A stretch of DNA of 64,000 nt from Belnapia rosea (GTDB lineage: Bacteria; Pseudomonadota; Alphaproteobacteria; Acetobacterales; Acetobacteraceae): positions 248,001-312,000 of the forward strand of contig NZ_FMZX01000003.1 of the NCBI RefSeq assembly GCF_900101615.1. Reading direction: 5' to 3'. Within the stretch, counting starts at the first letter, position 1. Every line of letters begins with the position of its first letter. The notes below the pieces were generated by a model, which was not told the origin of the DNA, searched no databases, and was given only the letters and a program-made list of their open reading frames with translations. This document shows, in pieces, positions 46,312 through 55,123 of this stretch. A program made the translations under genes and the position numbers.

Positions 46312-47084
46312 TCGGTGAGGAACTCCATCATCGCCACGTTGAAGGGCGCCGGCTGCTCGACCGTGAAGGCATGGCCGCCCTCGGCGGTCAGCCAGAGGCG
46401 GGCCCTGGGCAGCCCTTCCGCCAGGGTCCGGGAGGCGGTCCAGGGCACCAGCAGATCGTCGCGCGAGGCGGCGACCAGGGTGGGGGCCGTGATGCGCGGC
46501 AGGTCGGCCCGGGCGTCGAAGGCGCGCAGGGCGGCGATGCGCCGCAGCAGGTTCTCCGCCCCCTGGAAGTGGGCCGTGCCATGCGCGATCTCGGCCAGGA
46601 TCCGGTCGTGATTCTCCGAGAGATAGGGTGCGGTGTGCAGGAACAGCGGCTGGGCCGCGACATAGGCGGCCGGCCCCTGGCTGCGCAGGATGCCGAGGCG
46701 GATCTCGAAGCAGCGCTCCGTATGCCGGTCTGCCTTGGCCCAGGCATTCACCAGCACCAGCCGACCGATCCGGGCCGGATGGCGCCGTGCCAGCTCCAGC
46801 CCGACGAGCCCGCCCAGCGCATGACCCATGACATGCACCTGGCCGATGCCGGCAGCATCCATCACCTCGACCGCATCCTCGGCCATGGCGGCGATGCTGT
46901 ATGGCTCCGGCAACGGCGCCGCGTTGCGGCCGGTGCCACGCTGGTCGAAGAGCAGGATGCGGAAGCGCGACGACAGCGCCTCCATCTGCGGCGCCCAGAA
47001 TCCCGCCGCGCCGCCAAGCCCGGCGGAGAGCAGGATGGTCTCGGCGGCATCAGCGCGGCCAGCGATGCTGTAATGGAGCGGCAT
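46308..47084 (-). CDS. RutD-like aminoacrylate hydrolase
   Basis: 258 aa alpha/beta hydrolase. Segments ILLFDQRGTGRNAAPL, VMGHALGGLVGLELAR, NAWAKADRHTERCFEIRLGIL, AAQPLFLHTAPYL and HFQGAENLLRRIAAL match the RutD pattern better than PcaD. As in RutD, the nucleophile elbow is GHALGG, with Ala where hydrolases usually have Ser. RutD clears aminoacrylate in uracil breakdown, but no other rut genes are here. GAGGAG lies six bases before the ATG. A PcaD-like role is the alternative. Confidence 0.72.
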   Translation of the reverse strand: MPLHYSIAGRADAAETILLSAGLGGAAGFWAPQMEALSSRFRILLFDQRGTGRNAAPLPEPYSIAAMAEDAVEVMDAAGIGQVHVMGHALGGLVGLELARRHPARIGRLVLVNAWAKADRHTERCFEIRLGILRSQGPAAYVAAQPLFLHTAPYLSENHDRILAEIAHGTAHFQGAENLLRRIAALRAFDARADLPRITAPTLVAASRDDLLVPWTASRTLAEGLPRARLWLTAEGGHAFTVEQPAPFNVAMMEFLTD

Positions 47085-47164
47085 GCGGTTCTCCTCGGCT
47101 CGGCGGGGCAGCAAGCCCCGTGCCGGCGTTGCCGCCAAGCCCCCCGGCTGGCATCTTGCCGCCG

Positions 47165-47833
47165 ATGGCGTTCTGGCAGGAATTCGAGGCACCGATCGGC
47201 ATGGAGGCCCCGCGCCGGGCGGATGCGCTGGTGCCGATGCCGGACGGCTCCGCCCTTCGCCTGCCGCTGCGCGACTATGGCGCGGTCGGCGTCACCGGGC
47301 TGATCGCCAACCAGGCCTCCTTCGCTGTGGCGCGACGGCTGGCGGGCTGGATGGCCGACGCGGCCTCACGCTTCGCGCCGGAGGTGGTGGTCGGCCTGCC
47401 GACGCTCGGCCATGTCTTCGGTCCCCTGGTGGCGGAGGCGCTGGGGCATTCGAACTGGGTCGCACCCGGCTATTCACGGAAGCTCTGGTACGAGGAGGGG
47501 CTGTCCGTGCCGCTCGCCTCTTCCACCACGCCGGTGTCGCGCCGGCTCTGGCTTGATCCGAGGCTGGTCGCACGTATCGAGGGGCGGCGGGTGCTGCTGG
47601 TGGACGACGTGATCTCGACCGGGCATTCGGCGCTGGCGGGGCTGGAACTGCTGGCGAAGGCGGGGGTGCGGCCCGCCGCCGCCTGCGTCGCCATGGCGCA
47701 GGGGGATCGCTGGCGGGCCGCCTGGCCCGGCGAGGTGCCGCTCGTCGCCGCCTTCGCCACGCCGCTCTACCGCCCCACCCCCGAGGGTTGGGTGCCGATG
47801 CCGGAGACGGCCCCGCGGGATGTCGCCCTGTAA
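47165..47833 (+). CDS. Phosphoribosyltransferase-family protein
   Basis: 222 aa, type I PRT fold. The PRPP loop is RVLLVDDVISTGHSAL near residues 142-157; VVVGLPTLGHVFGPLVAEALG and YSRKLWYEEGLS precede it. The N-terminus (MAFWQEFEAP, LRLPLRDYGAVGVTGL) is unlike Apt or Hpt. It may act on a purine or purine-like base or be a regulatory PRT. It is divergent from the RutD-like gene and followed by a MarR regulator. Confidence 0.78.
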   Translation: MAFWQEFEAPIGMEAPRRADALVPMPDGSALRLPLRDYGAVGVTGLIANQASFAVARRLAGWMADAASRFAPEVVVGLPTLGHVFGPLVAEALGHSNWVAPGYSRKLWYEEGLSVPLASSTTPVSRRLWLDPRLVARIEGRRVLLVDDVISTGHSALAGLELLAKAGVRPAAACVAMAQGDRWRAAWPGEVPLVAAFATPLYRPTPEGWVPMPETAPRDVAL

Positions 47834-47837
47834 CGCC

Positions 47838-48311
47838 ATGCCGAAGGACCAGCCCGCTGCCGCCTCGCTGCTGCTCGACCGCCCCGGCGTGCTCGTGCGG
47901 CGGCTGCACCAGATCCATTCGGCGATGTTCCAGGAGGAATGCGGCGCCTTCGGCGTGACGCCGGTGCAGTACAGCCTGCTGACGCTGGTCGCCGCTGCGC
48001 CAGGGATGGACCAGGGCAGCGCGGCGAGCGGGTTGCGGCTGGACCGCTTCACCACGGCGGATGTCATCAAGCGGCTGCAGGCGGCGGGGCTGCTGCAGGT
48101 CGGGCCGGGGCGGGACCGGCGAACGCGGCTGCTGACGCTCACCGAACGGGGCGGCGAGGTCTATGCGGCCATGCAGGAGAGCGCGGCGCGGGCGCATGAG
48201 CGGCTGGTAGCACCCTTGCCGCCGCGGCAAAGGGCGCTGCTGATGCGTATGCTGCGAAGGCTGGTGGACGAGACCGACCCGCTGGAGGCGCCGCCGCCGC
48301 GGGTCAGGTAG
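47838..48311 (+). CDS. MarR-family transcription regulator
   Basis: 157 aa. GVLVRRLHQIHSAMFQEECG, GVTPVQYSLLTLVA and the winged helix LRLDRFTTADVIKRLQAAGL with DRRTRLLTLTERG are MarR features. An ATG at 47820, inside the preceding gene, would add six residues. It converges with the molybdenum hydroxylase operon and is a candidate for its control. Confidence 0.85.
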   Translation: MPKDQPAAASLLLDRPGVLVRRLHQIHSAMFQEECGAFGVTPVQYSLLTLVAAAPGMDQGSAASGLRLDRFTTADVIKRLQAAGLLQVGPGRDRRTRLLTLTERGGEVYAAMQESAARAHERLVAPLPPRQRALLMRMLRRLVDETDPLEAPPPRVR

Positions 48312-48780
48312 CGCGTCGCTCCGCCAGCACGCGCAGGATGGCGTGGACGATGCCGCGATAACCGGTGCAGCGGCAGAGATTCCCCGCCAGCTCCTCCCGC
48401 ACCCGCGCCTCGTCGGCCTCGGGCAGGCGGAGGACGATGTCGCGCGCCGTGACCAGCATCCCCGGCGTGCAGTAGCCGCATTGCAGCGCATGCTCGGCGG
48501 AGAAGGCCTCGCGCAGCGCGGCCATCACCGGGTCGGCGTCGAAGCCCTCGATGGTGCGGATGCCGGACCCCTCGCAGGCGCCGGCATGGAGGATGCAGGA
48601 CCGCGCCGGCGCGCCATCCACCTCCACCGTGCAAGCACCGCATACGCCGTGCTCGCAGCCGATATGGGTGCCGGTCAGCAGCAGCTCGCCGCGCAGCAGG
48701 TCGGCGAGATGGGTGCGCGGCTCGGCCAGCACCGTCTCGGCGCGGCCATTGACGGTCAGGGTGATCGGGCGGCGGGTCAT
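48304..48780 (-). CDS. Molybdenum hydroxylase small subunit, two [2Fe-2S] clusters
   Basis: 158 aa. The plant-type cluster ligands are CEHGVCGACTVEVDG plus a later Cys in RSCILHA; the second cluster is CGYCTPGM and CRCTGYRG. This is the CoxS/XdhC-type subunit moving electrons from the Mo site to FAD. Its start overlaps the medium subunit stop by ATGA. Confidence 0.93.
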   Translation of the reverse strand: MTRRPITLTVNGRAETVLAEPRTHLADLLRGELLLTGTHIGCEHGVCGACTVEVDGAPARSCILHAGACEGSGIRTIEGFDADPVMAALREAFSAEHALQCGYCTPGMLVTARDIVLRLPEADEARVREELAGNLCRCTGYRGIVHAILRVLAERRAT

Positions 48781-49544
48781 GCGGCCCCTTCCAGGACGCG
48801 GCGGAGGGCGGTGAGGGCGAGCCGGCGCCGCCAGGGATCGGAGATGCTGGTGACCAGGGCTGCCGGGTCGAGCCCCGTCGCATCCTCGATCACCAGCGGG
48901 GCGGTATCGAGCGCGGCCAGCACCAGGCGCGGCGGTGCATCGGGCAGGGCGAGCAGGCAGGCGGTCGCCTTCGAGAACTCGCCGGGCTTGCGGCAGAATT
49001 TCCAGTGCGACCAGCGCGCGGTCTCCGGCAGCACGGGCAGCTCGATGGCCCGCAGCAGCTCGCCCGGCGCCAGCGCCGTCTCGAAGACGCCGGTGACGAA
49101 GCGGGCGAGGGGAATGCGGCGCTCGCCATACGGGCCGAGGGCCACGGCATGGCCGGGGAAGGCGGGCAGCACGGCCACCCAGTCGGCCGCCGGATCGGCA
49201 TGGGCCAGGCTGCCGCCGATGGTGCCGCGGTTCCGTACCGGGCGATAGGCGATGCGCCGCGCAACGCCGGCCAGGATGGCGCCGAGCCGGCCGGGAACCG
49301 CGCCATCCTCGATCGCGGCATGGGTGGTGCCGGCGCCGATGCGGATGGCCTCCCCCTGCACCTCGACGCCGGCATAGCCCGGCAGGTGGCGGAGATCGGC
49401 GACGCGCTCCGGCTGGGCGAGGCGGAGGTTCAGCATGGGGCCGAGCGACTGGCCGCCGGCCATGGGCCGCGCGCCCCCGGCCAGCAGCGCGAGCGCGGCG
49501 GGCCAGTCGGCGGGCCTCGCATAGTCGAAGGCGGCAGGCTTCAT
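48777..49544 (-). CDS. Molybdenum hydroxylase medium subunit, FAD-binding
   Basis: 255 aa. FAD-binding segments AGGQSLGPMLNLRLAQPE and TIGGSLAHADPAADW place it with CoxM/XdhB. It passes electrons to the final acceptor. It overlaps the large and small subunits by 4 bases each. Confidence 0.92.
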   Translation of the reverse strand: MKPAAFDYARPADWPAALALLAGGARPMAGGQSLGPMLNLRLAQPERVADLRHLPGYAGVEVQGEAIRIGAGTTHAAIEDGAVPGRLGAILAGVARRIAYRPVRNRGTIGGSLAHADPAADWVAVLPAFPGHAVALGPYGERRIPLARFVTGVFETALAPGELLRAIELPVLPETARWSHWKFCRKPGEFSKATACLLALPDAPPRLVLAALDTAPLVIEDATGLDPAALVTSISDPWRRRLALTALRRVLEGAA

Positions 49545-51856
49545 CGCGCGGCCTCGATGGCGGCGAGCAGGCGGGCCGGTGTTGCCGGCAAGTCCGTCAC
49601 CTCGGCGCCGAGCGGGGCGAGGGCATCGTTGATGGCATTGATGATTGCGGCCGGCGGGCCGATGGCGCCGCTCTCGCCGATGCCCTTCTGGCCGAAGCGG
49701 GTCCAGGGGCTCGGCGTTTCCATATGGTCGATGCGGATGGAGGGCACCTCGGTCGCGCCGGGGAGGAGGTAATCGGCGAGCGTCCCCGCAAGGGGCTGGC
49801 CCTCGGCGTCGAAGGGCATCTCCTCATACAGGGCGGTGCCGATGCCCTGCGCCGTGCCGCCGAGCACCTGGCCATCGACGATCATCGGGTTCACCAGCCT
49901 GCCGCCATCCTCGACGACGACGTAATCCTCGATGGTGACGAGGCCGGTCTCCGTCTCGATCCGGACCGTGACGGCGTGGCAGGCATAGGAGTGCGTGCCG
50001 GTATCCGGGTCCGGCCGGTAGCCCGCCGTCACCTCAAGCCCGCCCTTGTCCACGTCGCGCGGCAGGTTCTGCGGGTGGCGGAACCAGGTGCGGGCGATCT
50101 GGTCGAGGCTGATGCTGGCCTCGCCGGCCTGGACGGCGCCGTTGCGGAGCGTGGCCGTGCCCGGCTCCGCCTGCAGCAGCGCGGCGCCGATGGCGATGGC
50201 CCGCTCGCCGAGCAGGCGGCAGGCCTCGGCCACCGCGCCGCCGGCCATGACCATGGCGCGGCTGCCCCAGGTGCCGGTGGAATAGGGCGTCAGCGCGGTG
50301 TCGCCATGCACCAGGCGGACGCGGGCGGGGTCGACGCCGAGCACCTCATGCGCGACCTGCGCCAGCGTCGTCTCCAGCCCCTGGCCATGGCTGTGCACGC
50401 CGGTGCGGAGCTCCAGCACGCCATCGGGCGTGAAGCGCGCCTGGGCCTGCTCATAGCCGGGGACGAAGGGAATGCCCCAGCCATGATAGACGCTGGTGCC
50501 ATGCGCGCCCTGCTCGCAGAAGACCGACAGGCCGAAGCCCACGCATTCGCCGGCCGCCTGCCGTGCCCGGATCCTGGGGACATCCACCGCTGCCACCGCG
50601 CGCCGCACGGCCTCCGGATAGTCGCCGCTGTCGAACACCTTGCCGACGAGGTTGCGGTAGGGCATCGCCTCGGGGGGGACGAGATTGGCCAGGCGTACCG
50701 CCTCCGCGCTCAGGCCGAGCTTGCGGGCCAGCGCGTCCAGCGTCGTCTCCATGGCGTAGCAGACGCCGGTGCGGGCGACGCCGCGATACGGCAGGATCGG
50801 CGGCTTGTTGGTGCAGGCCGAGACGGTGCGGTAGCGGAAGCGCGGCAGCGTATAGGGGCCTGGGAAGATCGAGCCGATCTGCGCCGCCTCGAGGCAGGCG
50901 CTGAAGGGGTAGCAGGAATAGGCGCCGGCATCGACGGTCGCATCCACCTCGGCGCCGAGCAGCCGCCCCCCGGCATCGGCCCAGGCGGTGACGATGTAGT
51001 GGTGCTCGCGGCAATTGGCATGGGCGGTGAGGCTTTCCAACCGGTCCTCCAGCCAGCGCACGGGGCGGCCGAGGCGGATGGCGAGGGCGGCGCAGACCAG
51101 CTCCTCCGGCAGCAGGATCCCCTTGTAGCCGAAGCCGCCGCCGACATCGGGGGCGATGACGCGCACCTGGCCCTCGTCGAGGCCGAGGCATTCGGCGAGT
51201 CCGGTCTTCGTCACATGGGGCATCTGGGTGGAGCTGGTGAGGATGAGCTGCTCCAGCCGCGGGTCCCATTCGGCGAGGACGCCGCGGCCTTCCAGCGGCG
51301 CCATGCTTTGCCGGGCGGTGCGCAGCCGGCGCACCACCTTGGCGGCGGCGACGGCGTCGAGATCCGACAGGTCTTCATCCCGCCGCGTCTCGAGGAAGGC
51401 GTTGTCCGGCCAATGCTCATGGATCAGCGGCGTGCCGGGGGCACGGGCGGTGAGCATGTCGGCGACGGCCGGCAGCGGCTCGTAGTCCAGCCGGCAGGCG
51501 GCGGCGAGATCCTCCGCCTCCGCCCGGCTTGCGGCAAGGCAGGCGGCGATGGGCTCGCCGACATGGCGCAGCTTGCCGGTGGCGAGCGCCGGCTGGTCCG
51601 AGGCACGGAAGCCGGGCAGGGCGCTGTTGGCACGGATCGGGCCGATCTCGGGCAGGTCGGCCGCGGCGAAGACGCGCTCCTCGGCGCCTTCGGGCTTGCC
51701 GATGCCGGTCAGTCGCGCATGCGCCACGGGGCTGCGGAGAAAGGCGACCTCCAGCAGCCCGCGCGGCGCGATATCGCCGACATAGCGGCCGCGGCCGTGG
51801 AGGAAGCGAGCGTCCTCCTTGCGGCGGAGCGAGGCGCCGACTCCCTGCTCGGTCAC
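49541..51856 (-). CDS. Molybdenum hydroxylase large subunit, molybdopterin-binding
   Basis: 771 aa. VGASLRRKEDARFLHGRGRY, VIAPDVGGGFGYKGILLPEE, and ILPYRGVARTGVCYAMET are aldehyde/xanthine dehydrogenase large-subunit landmarks. C-terminal segments include GQGLETTLAQVAHEVLG and FGQKGIGESGAIGPP (with the catalytic-Glu context GIGE). The CO dehydrogenase loop (AYRCSFR) is absent, so CO oxidation is unlikely. The substrate is probably an aldehyde or N-heterocycle. The companion amidohydrolase makes an N-heterocycle plausible. Confidence 0.9.
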   Translation of the reverse strand: MTEQGVGASLRRKEDARFLHGRGRYVGDIAPRGLLEVAFLRSPVAHARLTGIGKPEGAEERVFAAADLPEIGPIRANSALPGFRASDQPALATGKLRHVGEPIAACLAASRAEAEDLAAACRLDYEPLPAVADMLTARAPGTPLIHEHWPDNAFLETRRDEDLSDLDAVAAAKVVRRLRTARQSMAPLEGRGVLAEWDPRLEQLILTSSTQMPHVTKTGLAECLGLDEGQVRVIAPDVGGGFGYKGILLPEELVCAALAIRLGRPVRWLEDRLESLTAHANCREHHYIVTAWADAGGRLLGAEVDATVDAGAYSCYPFSACLEAAQIGSIFPGPYTLPRFRYRTVSACTNKPPILPYRGVARTGVCYAMETTLDALARKLGLSAEAVRLANLVPPEAMPYRNLVGKVFDSGDYPEAVRRAVAAVDVPRIRARQAAGECVGFGLSVFCEQGAHGTSVYHGWGIPFVPGYEQAQARFTPDGVLELRTGVHSHGQGLETTLAQVAHEVLGVDPARVRLVHGDTALTPYSTGTWGSRAMVMAGGAVAEACRLLGERAIAIGAALLQAEPGTATLRNGAVQAGEASISLDQIARTWFRHPQNLPRDVDKGGLEVTAGYRPDPDTGTHSYACHAVTVRIETETGLVTIEDYVVVEDGGRLVNPMIVDGQVLGGTAQGIGTALYEEMPFDAEGQPLAGTLADYLLPGATEVPSIRIDHMETPSPWTRFGQKGIGESGAIGPPAAIINAINDALAPLGAEVTDLPATPARLLAAIEAAR

Positions 51857-53133
51857 GCCGCTTCCGCGAGGACGGGCCGTGGCAGGATTGCCGCATCGGC
51901 CTCGAAGCGCTCGCCGGCGCGGAGGCAGAAGGCGGGGCGCAGCAGCCGTTCGGCCACTACCTGGGTGCCCTCGTTGTCCTGCAGCAGGAAGCGGCCGCGC
52001 TCGTCGCTGAGGACGGAGACATCCGCCACCATGCCCGGCCGCAGCGTGCCGATCTCCTCCTCCATCCGCAGCATGGCGGCGCAGTTGGAGGTCACCATCG
52101 GCACCACCTGCTCGAGAGGCAGGCCGAGCGCCAGCATGCTCGTCATCGCCGAGGCCAGGGAGAAATTCTGCTTGCCGGCGAAGAGGTGCATCTCCTCCGT
52201 GTCGGGATGCGTCTCGGGCGTGCCGCGCGGCTTGGGCAGCGTGGTGTTGTAGCCATGCATGTCGGCGCCGAGCGTATCCGGCACGACGCCCGCCTCCAGC
52301 ACCAGCTGCGCCATCTTGAAGGAGAAGTGCGAGCCATGGCCGACATCGGTCTTGAGCCCGCGCGCCAGGGCCTCCCGCACCACCGGATGCAGCTTGCCAT
52401 GCCGGTCGACGAAGCCGCCGGGATGCCGGGTGAAGGGATGCGCCAGGATATCCCCTGGCCGCATGATCTCCAGCATCTCCGGCAGGATCGCGTCCGGGTC
52501 ATAAGGCTGGTTGGTCTCCGGCAGCGGCCAGAGCTGGCCGAAATGGATATAGAGCGGCCGGTCGAGGCCGCGGGCGATCTCGGCGGCGCGCTTCATCGCC
52601 TCGTCGCCCCAGCGGGTGAAGCCGCCGATCTCGGCATGCCCCTTGATGCCACGCACCAGGTCGGCATTCTCCTGGCCGCAGCGGATGGTGTCCTCGACCG
52701 CGATGCAATCGGGGCGATAGAGCTCCGGGTAGTAATGCCCTTCGAGGCCGCCGACCATATAGGCCGAGAGGAAGGCGAGCACGCGGCTCCGCGCCTGGTT
52801 CGCCACGTATTCGCGGAAGCCAGGAAAGGTGAGCACCGAGGGCCCGCCCTGATCGACCAGCGTCGTCACGCCGGAGCGGACGCCGACCATGTCGGCATCC
52901 AGCCCAAAACGTCCAGTGACGTAGCGGTAGACATGGGCGTGGGTGTCGATCATCCCGGGCAGGACGAGCTTGCCCGCAACCTCGACCACCTGCGTCGCGG
53001 GGCCGGGAATGGCGCTGCCGAGGGCGGCGATGCGGCCGTCGCGCACGGCGACATCCATCACGCCGTCAAGGCCCTGGGCCGGGTCGATCACCCGGCCGCC
53101 GCGCAGGATGGTGTCGAAGGGTCGGTTGTCCAT
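51853..53133 (-). CDS. Amidohydrolase (dihydroorotase/deacetylase-like)
   Basis: 426 aa. ILRGGRVIDPAQGLDG opens the beta-sandwich; the metal motif DTHAHVYRYVTG is near residue 64. GIKGHAEIGGFTRWGDEA, LAHPFTRHPGGFVD, DVGHGSHF and LRPGMVADVSVL follow. The order resembles the adenine-deaminase-like/deacetylase group (EF_0837/AHA_3915). It would open or deacylate an amide or cyclic amide. It heads a four-gene operon with the hydroxylase subunits, all joined by ATGA overlaps. Substrate unknown. Confidence 0.85.
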   Translation of the reverse strand: MDNRPFDTILRGGRVIDPAQGLDGVMDVAVRDGRIAALGSAIPGPATQVVEVAGKLVLPGMIDTHAHVYRYVTGRFGLDADMVGVRSGVTTLVDQGGPSVLTFPGFREYVANQARSRVLAFLSAYMVGGLEGHYYPELYRPDCIAVEDTIRCGQENADLVRGIKGHAEIGGFTRWGDEAMKRAAEIARGLDRPLYIHFGQLWPLPETNQPYDPDAILPEMLEIMRPGDILAHPFTRHPGGFVDRHGKLHPVVREALARGLKTDVGHGSHFSFKMAQLVLEAGVVPDTLGADMHGYNTTLPKPRGTPETHPDTEEMHLFAGKQNFSLASAMTSMLALGLPLEQVVPMVTSNCAAMLRMEEEIGTLRPGMVADVSVLSDERGRFLLQDNEGTQVVAERLLRPAFCLRAGERFEADAAILPRPVLAEAA

Positions 53134-53300
53134 CGGCTGGCGCCTCCTCGTCTCGCGGCTGCTGCACGCAAGCCATGTGCCAGCAGGATAGGCCGGAAAT
53201 AGGTGGCTGCACGCACATTTTCTCGGCAGTCGGCCCGGGCTGCGCCCAAGCCCTGGGCGGCCGCCTGAGCGTCAGGAGGCCGTTTCGCCGCCGGTGGAAC

Positions 53301-53315
53301 TGGCACGAGGCGTGC
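53301..53315 (+). promoter_or_regulatory. Sigma-54 (-24/-12) promoter of the SDR-oxygenase-Liv operon
   Basis: TGGCACGAGGCGTGC matches the RpoN consensus TGGCACG-N4-TTGC in all but one position (G for the first T of TTGC). The GG and GC elements have the exact spacing. The predicted transcript start is near 53327, about 20 bases before the SDR ATG. A clear NtrC-type enhancer was not found in the 213-base gap. Confidence 0.65.
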
Positions 53316-53346
53316 AAGAGCCCCCTGGAACTGCGGGGCTGCTGGC

Positions 53347-54129
53347 ATGGCGGAGGGAAGCGGGGGTGGCGCCGGTACGCTGGCCGGCCGGGTGGCGGTG
53401 GTGACGGGCGGTGCTTCCGGCATCGGCCTCGGCCTGGCGCGGGCACTGGCGCGGCGTGGTGCCCAGGTGCTGCTGGCCGACCTGGCGGGCGCGGAGGCGG
53501 CGGCTGACATGCTCCGCGCCGAGGGGCTGGCAGCCGAAGGCATCGCGGCGGACGTCTCCTCCGAGGTGGCGACGGCAGCGATGGCGGAGGCGGCCGAGAC
53601 GCGCTTCGGCGGGCTCGACATCCTTGTCAACAATGCCGGCATCTACGCGACCCTGACGCCGAAGCCCTTCGAGGAACTCGACCTCGCCGAGTGGCGCCGC
53701 GTGCTCGAGGTGAACGTGATGGGCACCTTCCTCTGCTGCCGTGCCGTGTTGCCGGCGATGCAGAGGCGGGGCGGCGGGCGCATCGTCAACATCAGCTCGG
53801 GCGTTGCCTTCAAGGGAAACCCCTACATGGCGCATTACGTGGCCAGCAAGGGCGCCGTCGTCTCGCTGACCCGCGCGCTGGCGACGGAGCTTGGCCGCCA
53901 CGGCATCCTGGTCAACAGCGTCGCGCCCGGCTTCACGCTGAGCGAGGGCGTTCTGCGCAACCCGGTGCTGGTGGAGGGGGTGAAGGGTCCCTCGCTCCGT
54001 GGCCGCGTGCTGGCACGGGACATGCTGCCGGAGGATCTTACCGGCGCCGTCTGCTTCTTCGCCGGCCCCGATGCCGCCTTCATCACCGGCCAGACGCTGG
54101 TGGTCGATGGCGGCGCCTATTTCCATTGA
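53347..54129 (+). CDS. Short-chain dehydrogenase/reductase
   Basis: 260 aa. The cofactor motif TGGASGIG, NNAGIYATL, catalytic NISSGVAFKG (Ser) and HYVASKGAV (Y-x3-K), and a C-terminal FITGQTLVVDGGAYF are present. It opens the operon SDR, 2OG oxygenase, Liv importer, directly after a sigma-54 promoter. It probably oxidises an alcohol intermediate of the imported compound. Confidence 0.88.
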   Translation: MAEGSGGGAGTLAGRVAVVTGGASGIGLGLARALARRGAQVLLADLAGAEAAADMLRAEGLAAEGIAADVSSEVATAAMAEAAETRFGGLDILVNNAGIYATLTPKPFEELDLAEWRRVLEVNVMGTFLCCRAVLPAMQRRGGGRIVNISSGVAFKGNPYMAHYVASKGAVVSLTRALATELGRHGILVNSVAPGFTLSEGVLRNPVLVEGVKGPSLRGRVLARDMLPEDLTGAVCFFAGPDAAFITGQTLVVDGGAYFH

Positions 54130-54145
54130 ACGACGGAGGCCGCGC

Positions 54146-55123
54146 ATGATCCCGGTGATCGACCTCTCGCCTGCCCTGGGCGGTGACGCGGCGGCAAGGC
54201 TGCGCGTCGGGCAGGAGATCGACCGGACCTGCCGCGAGATCGGCTTCTTCACCATCACCGGCCATGGCGTGCCGCCCGCGGTGATGGATGCGCTGCGCGA
54301 CACGGCGAAGGCTTTCTTCGCTCTGCCACTCGAGGAGAAGCTGCGCGCCAGGCACCCCGTGCCGGGCACGCCGCGCGGCTATATCGCGCTCGGCGTCGAG
54401 GCGCTGTCGCGCGGCAATGCCTGGGCGACGCCGCCCGACCTCAAAGAATACTACCATTACGGCCGGGAGAGCTGGCCGGATGAGCCCTATTGGACCAGCG
54501 CCGAGGGGCGCCGCTACTTCCTGCCCAATCTCTGGCCGGAGCGGCCGGCGGGCTTCGCCGCGGCGGCGGATGCCTATTACCGTGCGATGGAGCATCTGAC
54601 GGTCGAGCTGATGCGCATCGCGGCGCTGGGCCTTGGCATCGACGAGCATTTCTTCGACAACAAGCTCGACCGCCATATCACCGCGATGCGGCTGAACCAC
54701 TACCCGGAGCAGGCCGAGCCGCCGGCGCCTGGCCAGCTCCGCGCCGGGGCGCATACCGATTACGGGCTGCTCACCATCCTCAACGGCGAGGATGTACCGG
54801 GCGGGCTGCAGGTGCAGACCCGGGGCGGGGCGTGGCTGGATGTCGCCACCCACCCGGCGGATTTCGTCGTCAATATCGGCGACCTGCTGATGCGCTGGAC
54901 CAATGACCGCTGGTTCTCCAACCTCCACCGCGTGGTCAACCCGCCGGACAGCTTGGCCGCGCGCAGCCGCCGCCTTTCCATCGCCTATTTCCAGCACCCG
55001 AATTACGACGCGCTGATCGAATGCATCGCGCCACCGGGCGAGGCGAAATACCCGCCCGTGCTCTCCGGCGCCTATCGCGACGAGAAGTACCGACAGACCC
55101 GCGTGAAGGAACCCGCCGCATGA
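54146..55123 (+). CDS. Isopenicillin N synthase-family 2-oxoglutarate/Fe(II) oxygenase
   Basis: 325 aa. MIPVIDLSPALGG, CREIGFFTITGHGVP, Fe ligands in GAHTDYGLLTIL (His, Asp) and NLHRVVNPP (His), and RRLSIAYFQHPN (the R-x-S 2OG motif) are all intact. GGAGG lies six bases before the ATG. It lies between an SDR and an amino-acid-type importer, so it likely hydroxylates the imported substrate or an intermediate. It differs from the enzyme at 44457-45464 in keeping the RxS motif. Confidence 0.88.
   Translation: MIPVIDLSPALGGDAAARLRVGQEIDRTCREIGFFTITGHGVPPAVMDALRDTAKAFFALPLEEKLRARHPVPGTPRGYIALGVEALSRGNAWATPPDLKEYYHYGRESWPDEPYWTSAEGRRYFLPNLWPERPAGFAAAADAYYRAMEHLTVELMRIAALGLGIDEHFFDNKLDRHITAMRLNHYPEQAEPPAPGQLRAGAHTDYGLLTILNGEDVPGGLQVQTRGGAWLDVATHPADFVVNIGDLLMRWTNDRWFSNLHRVVNPPDSLAARSRRLSIAYFQHPNYDALIECIAPPGEAKYPPVLSGAYRDEKYRQTRVKEPAA

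Noticed and set aside
49541-51856. CO dehydrogenase (CoxL) function for the Mo hydroxylase
   Set aside because: The AYRCSFR active-site loop of CoxL is absent; only general hydroxylase features are present.
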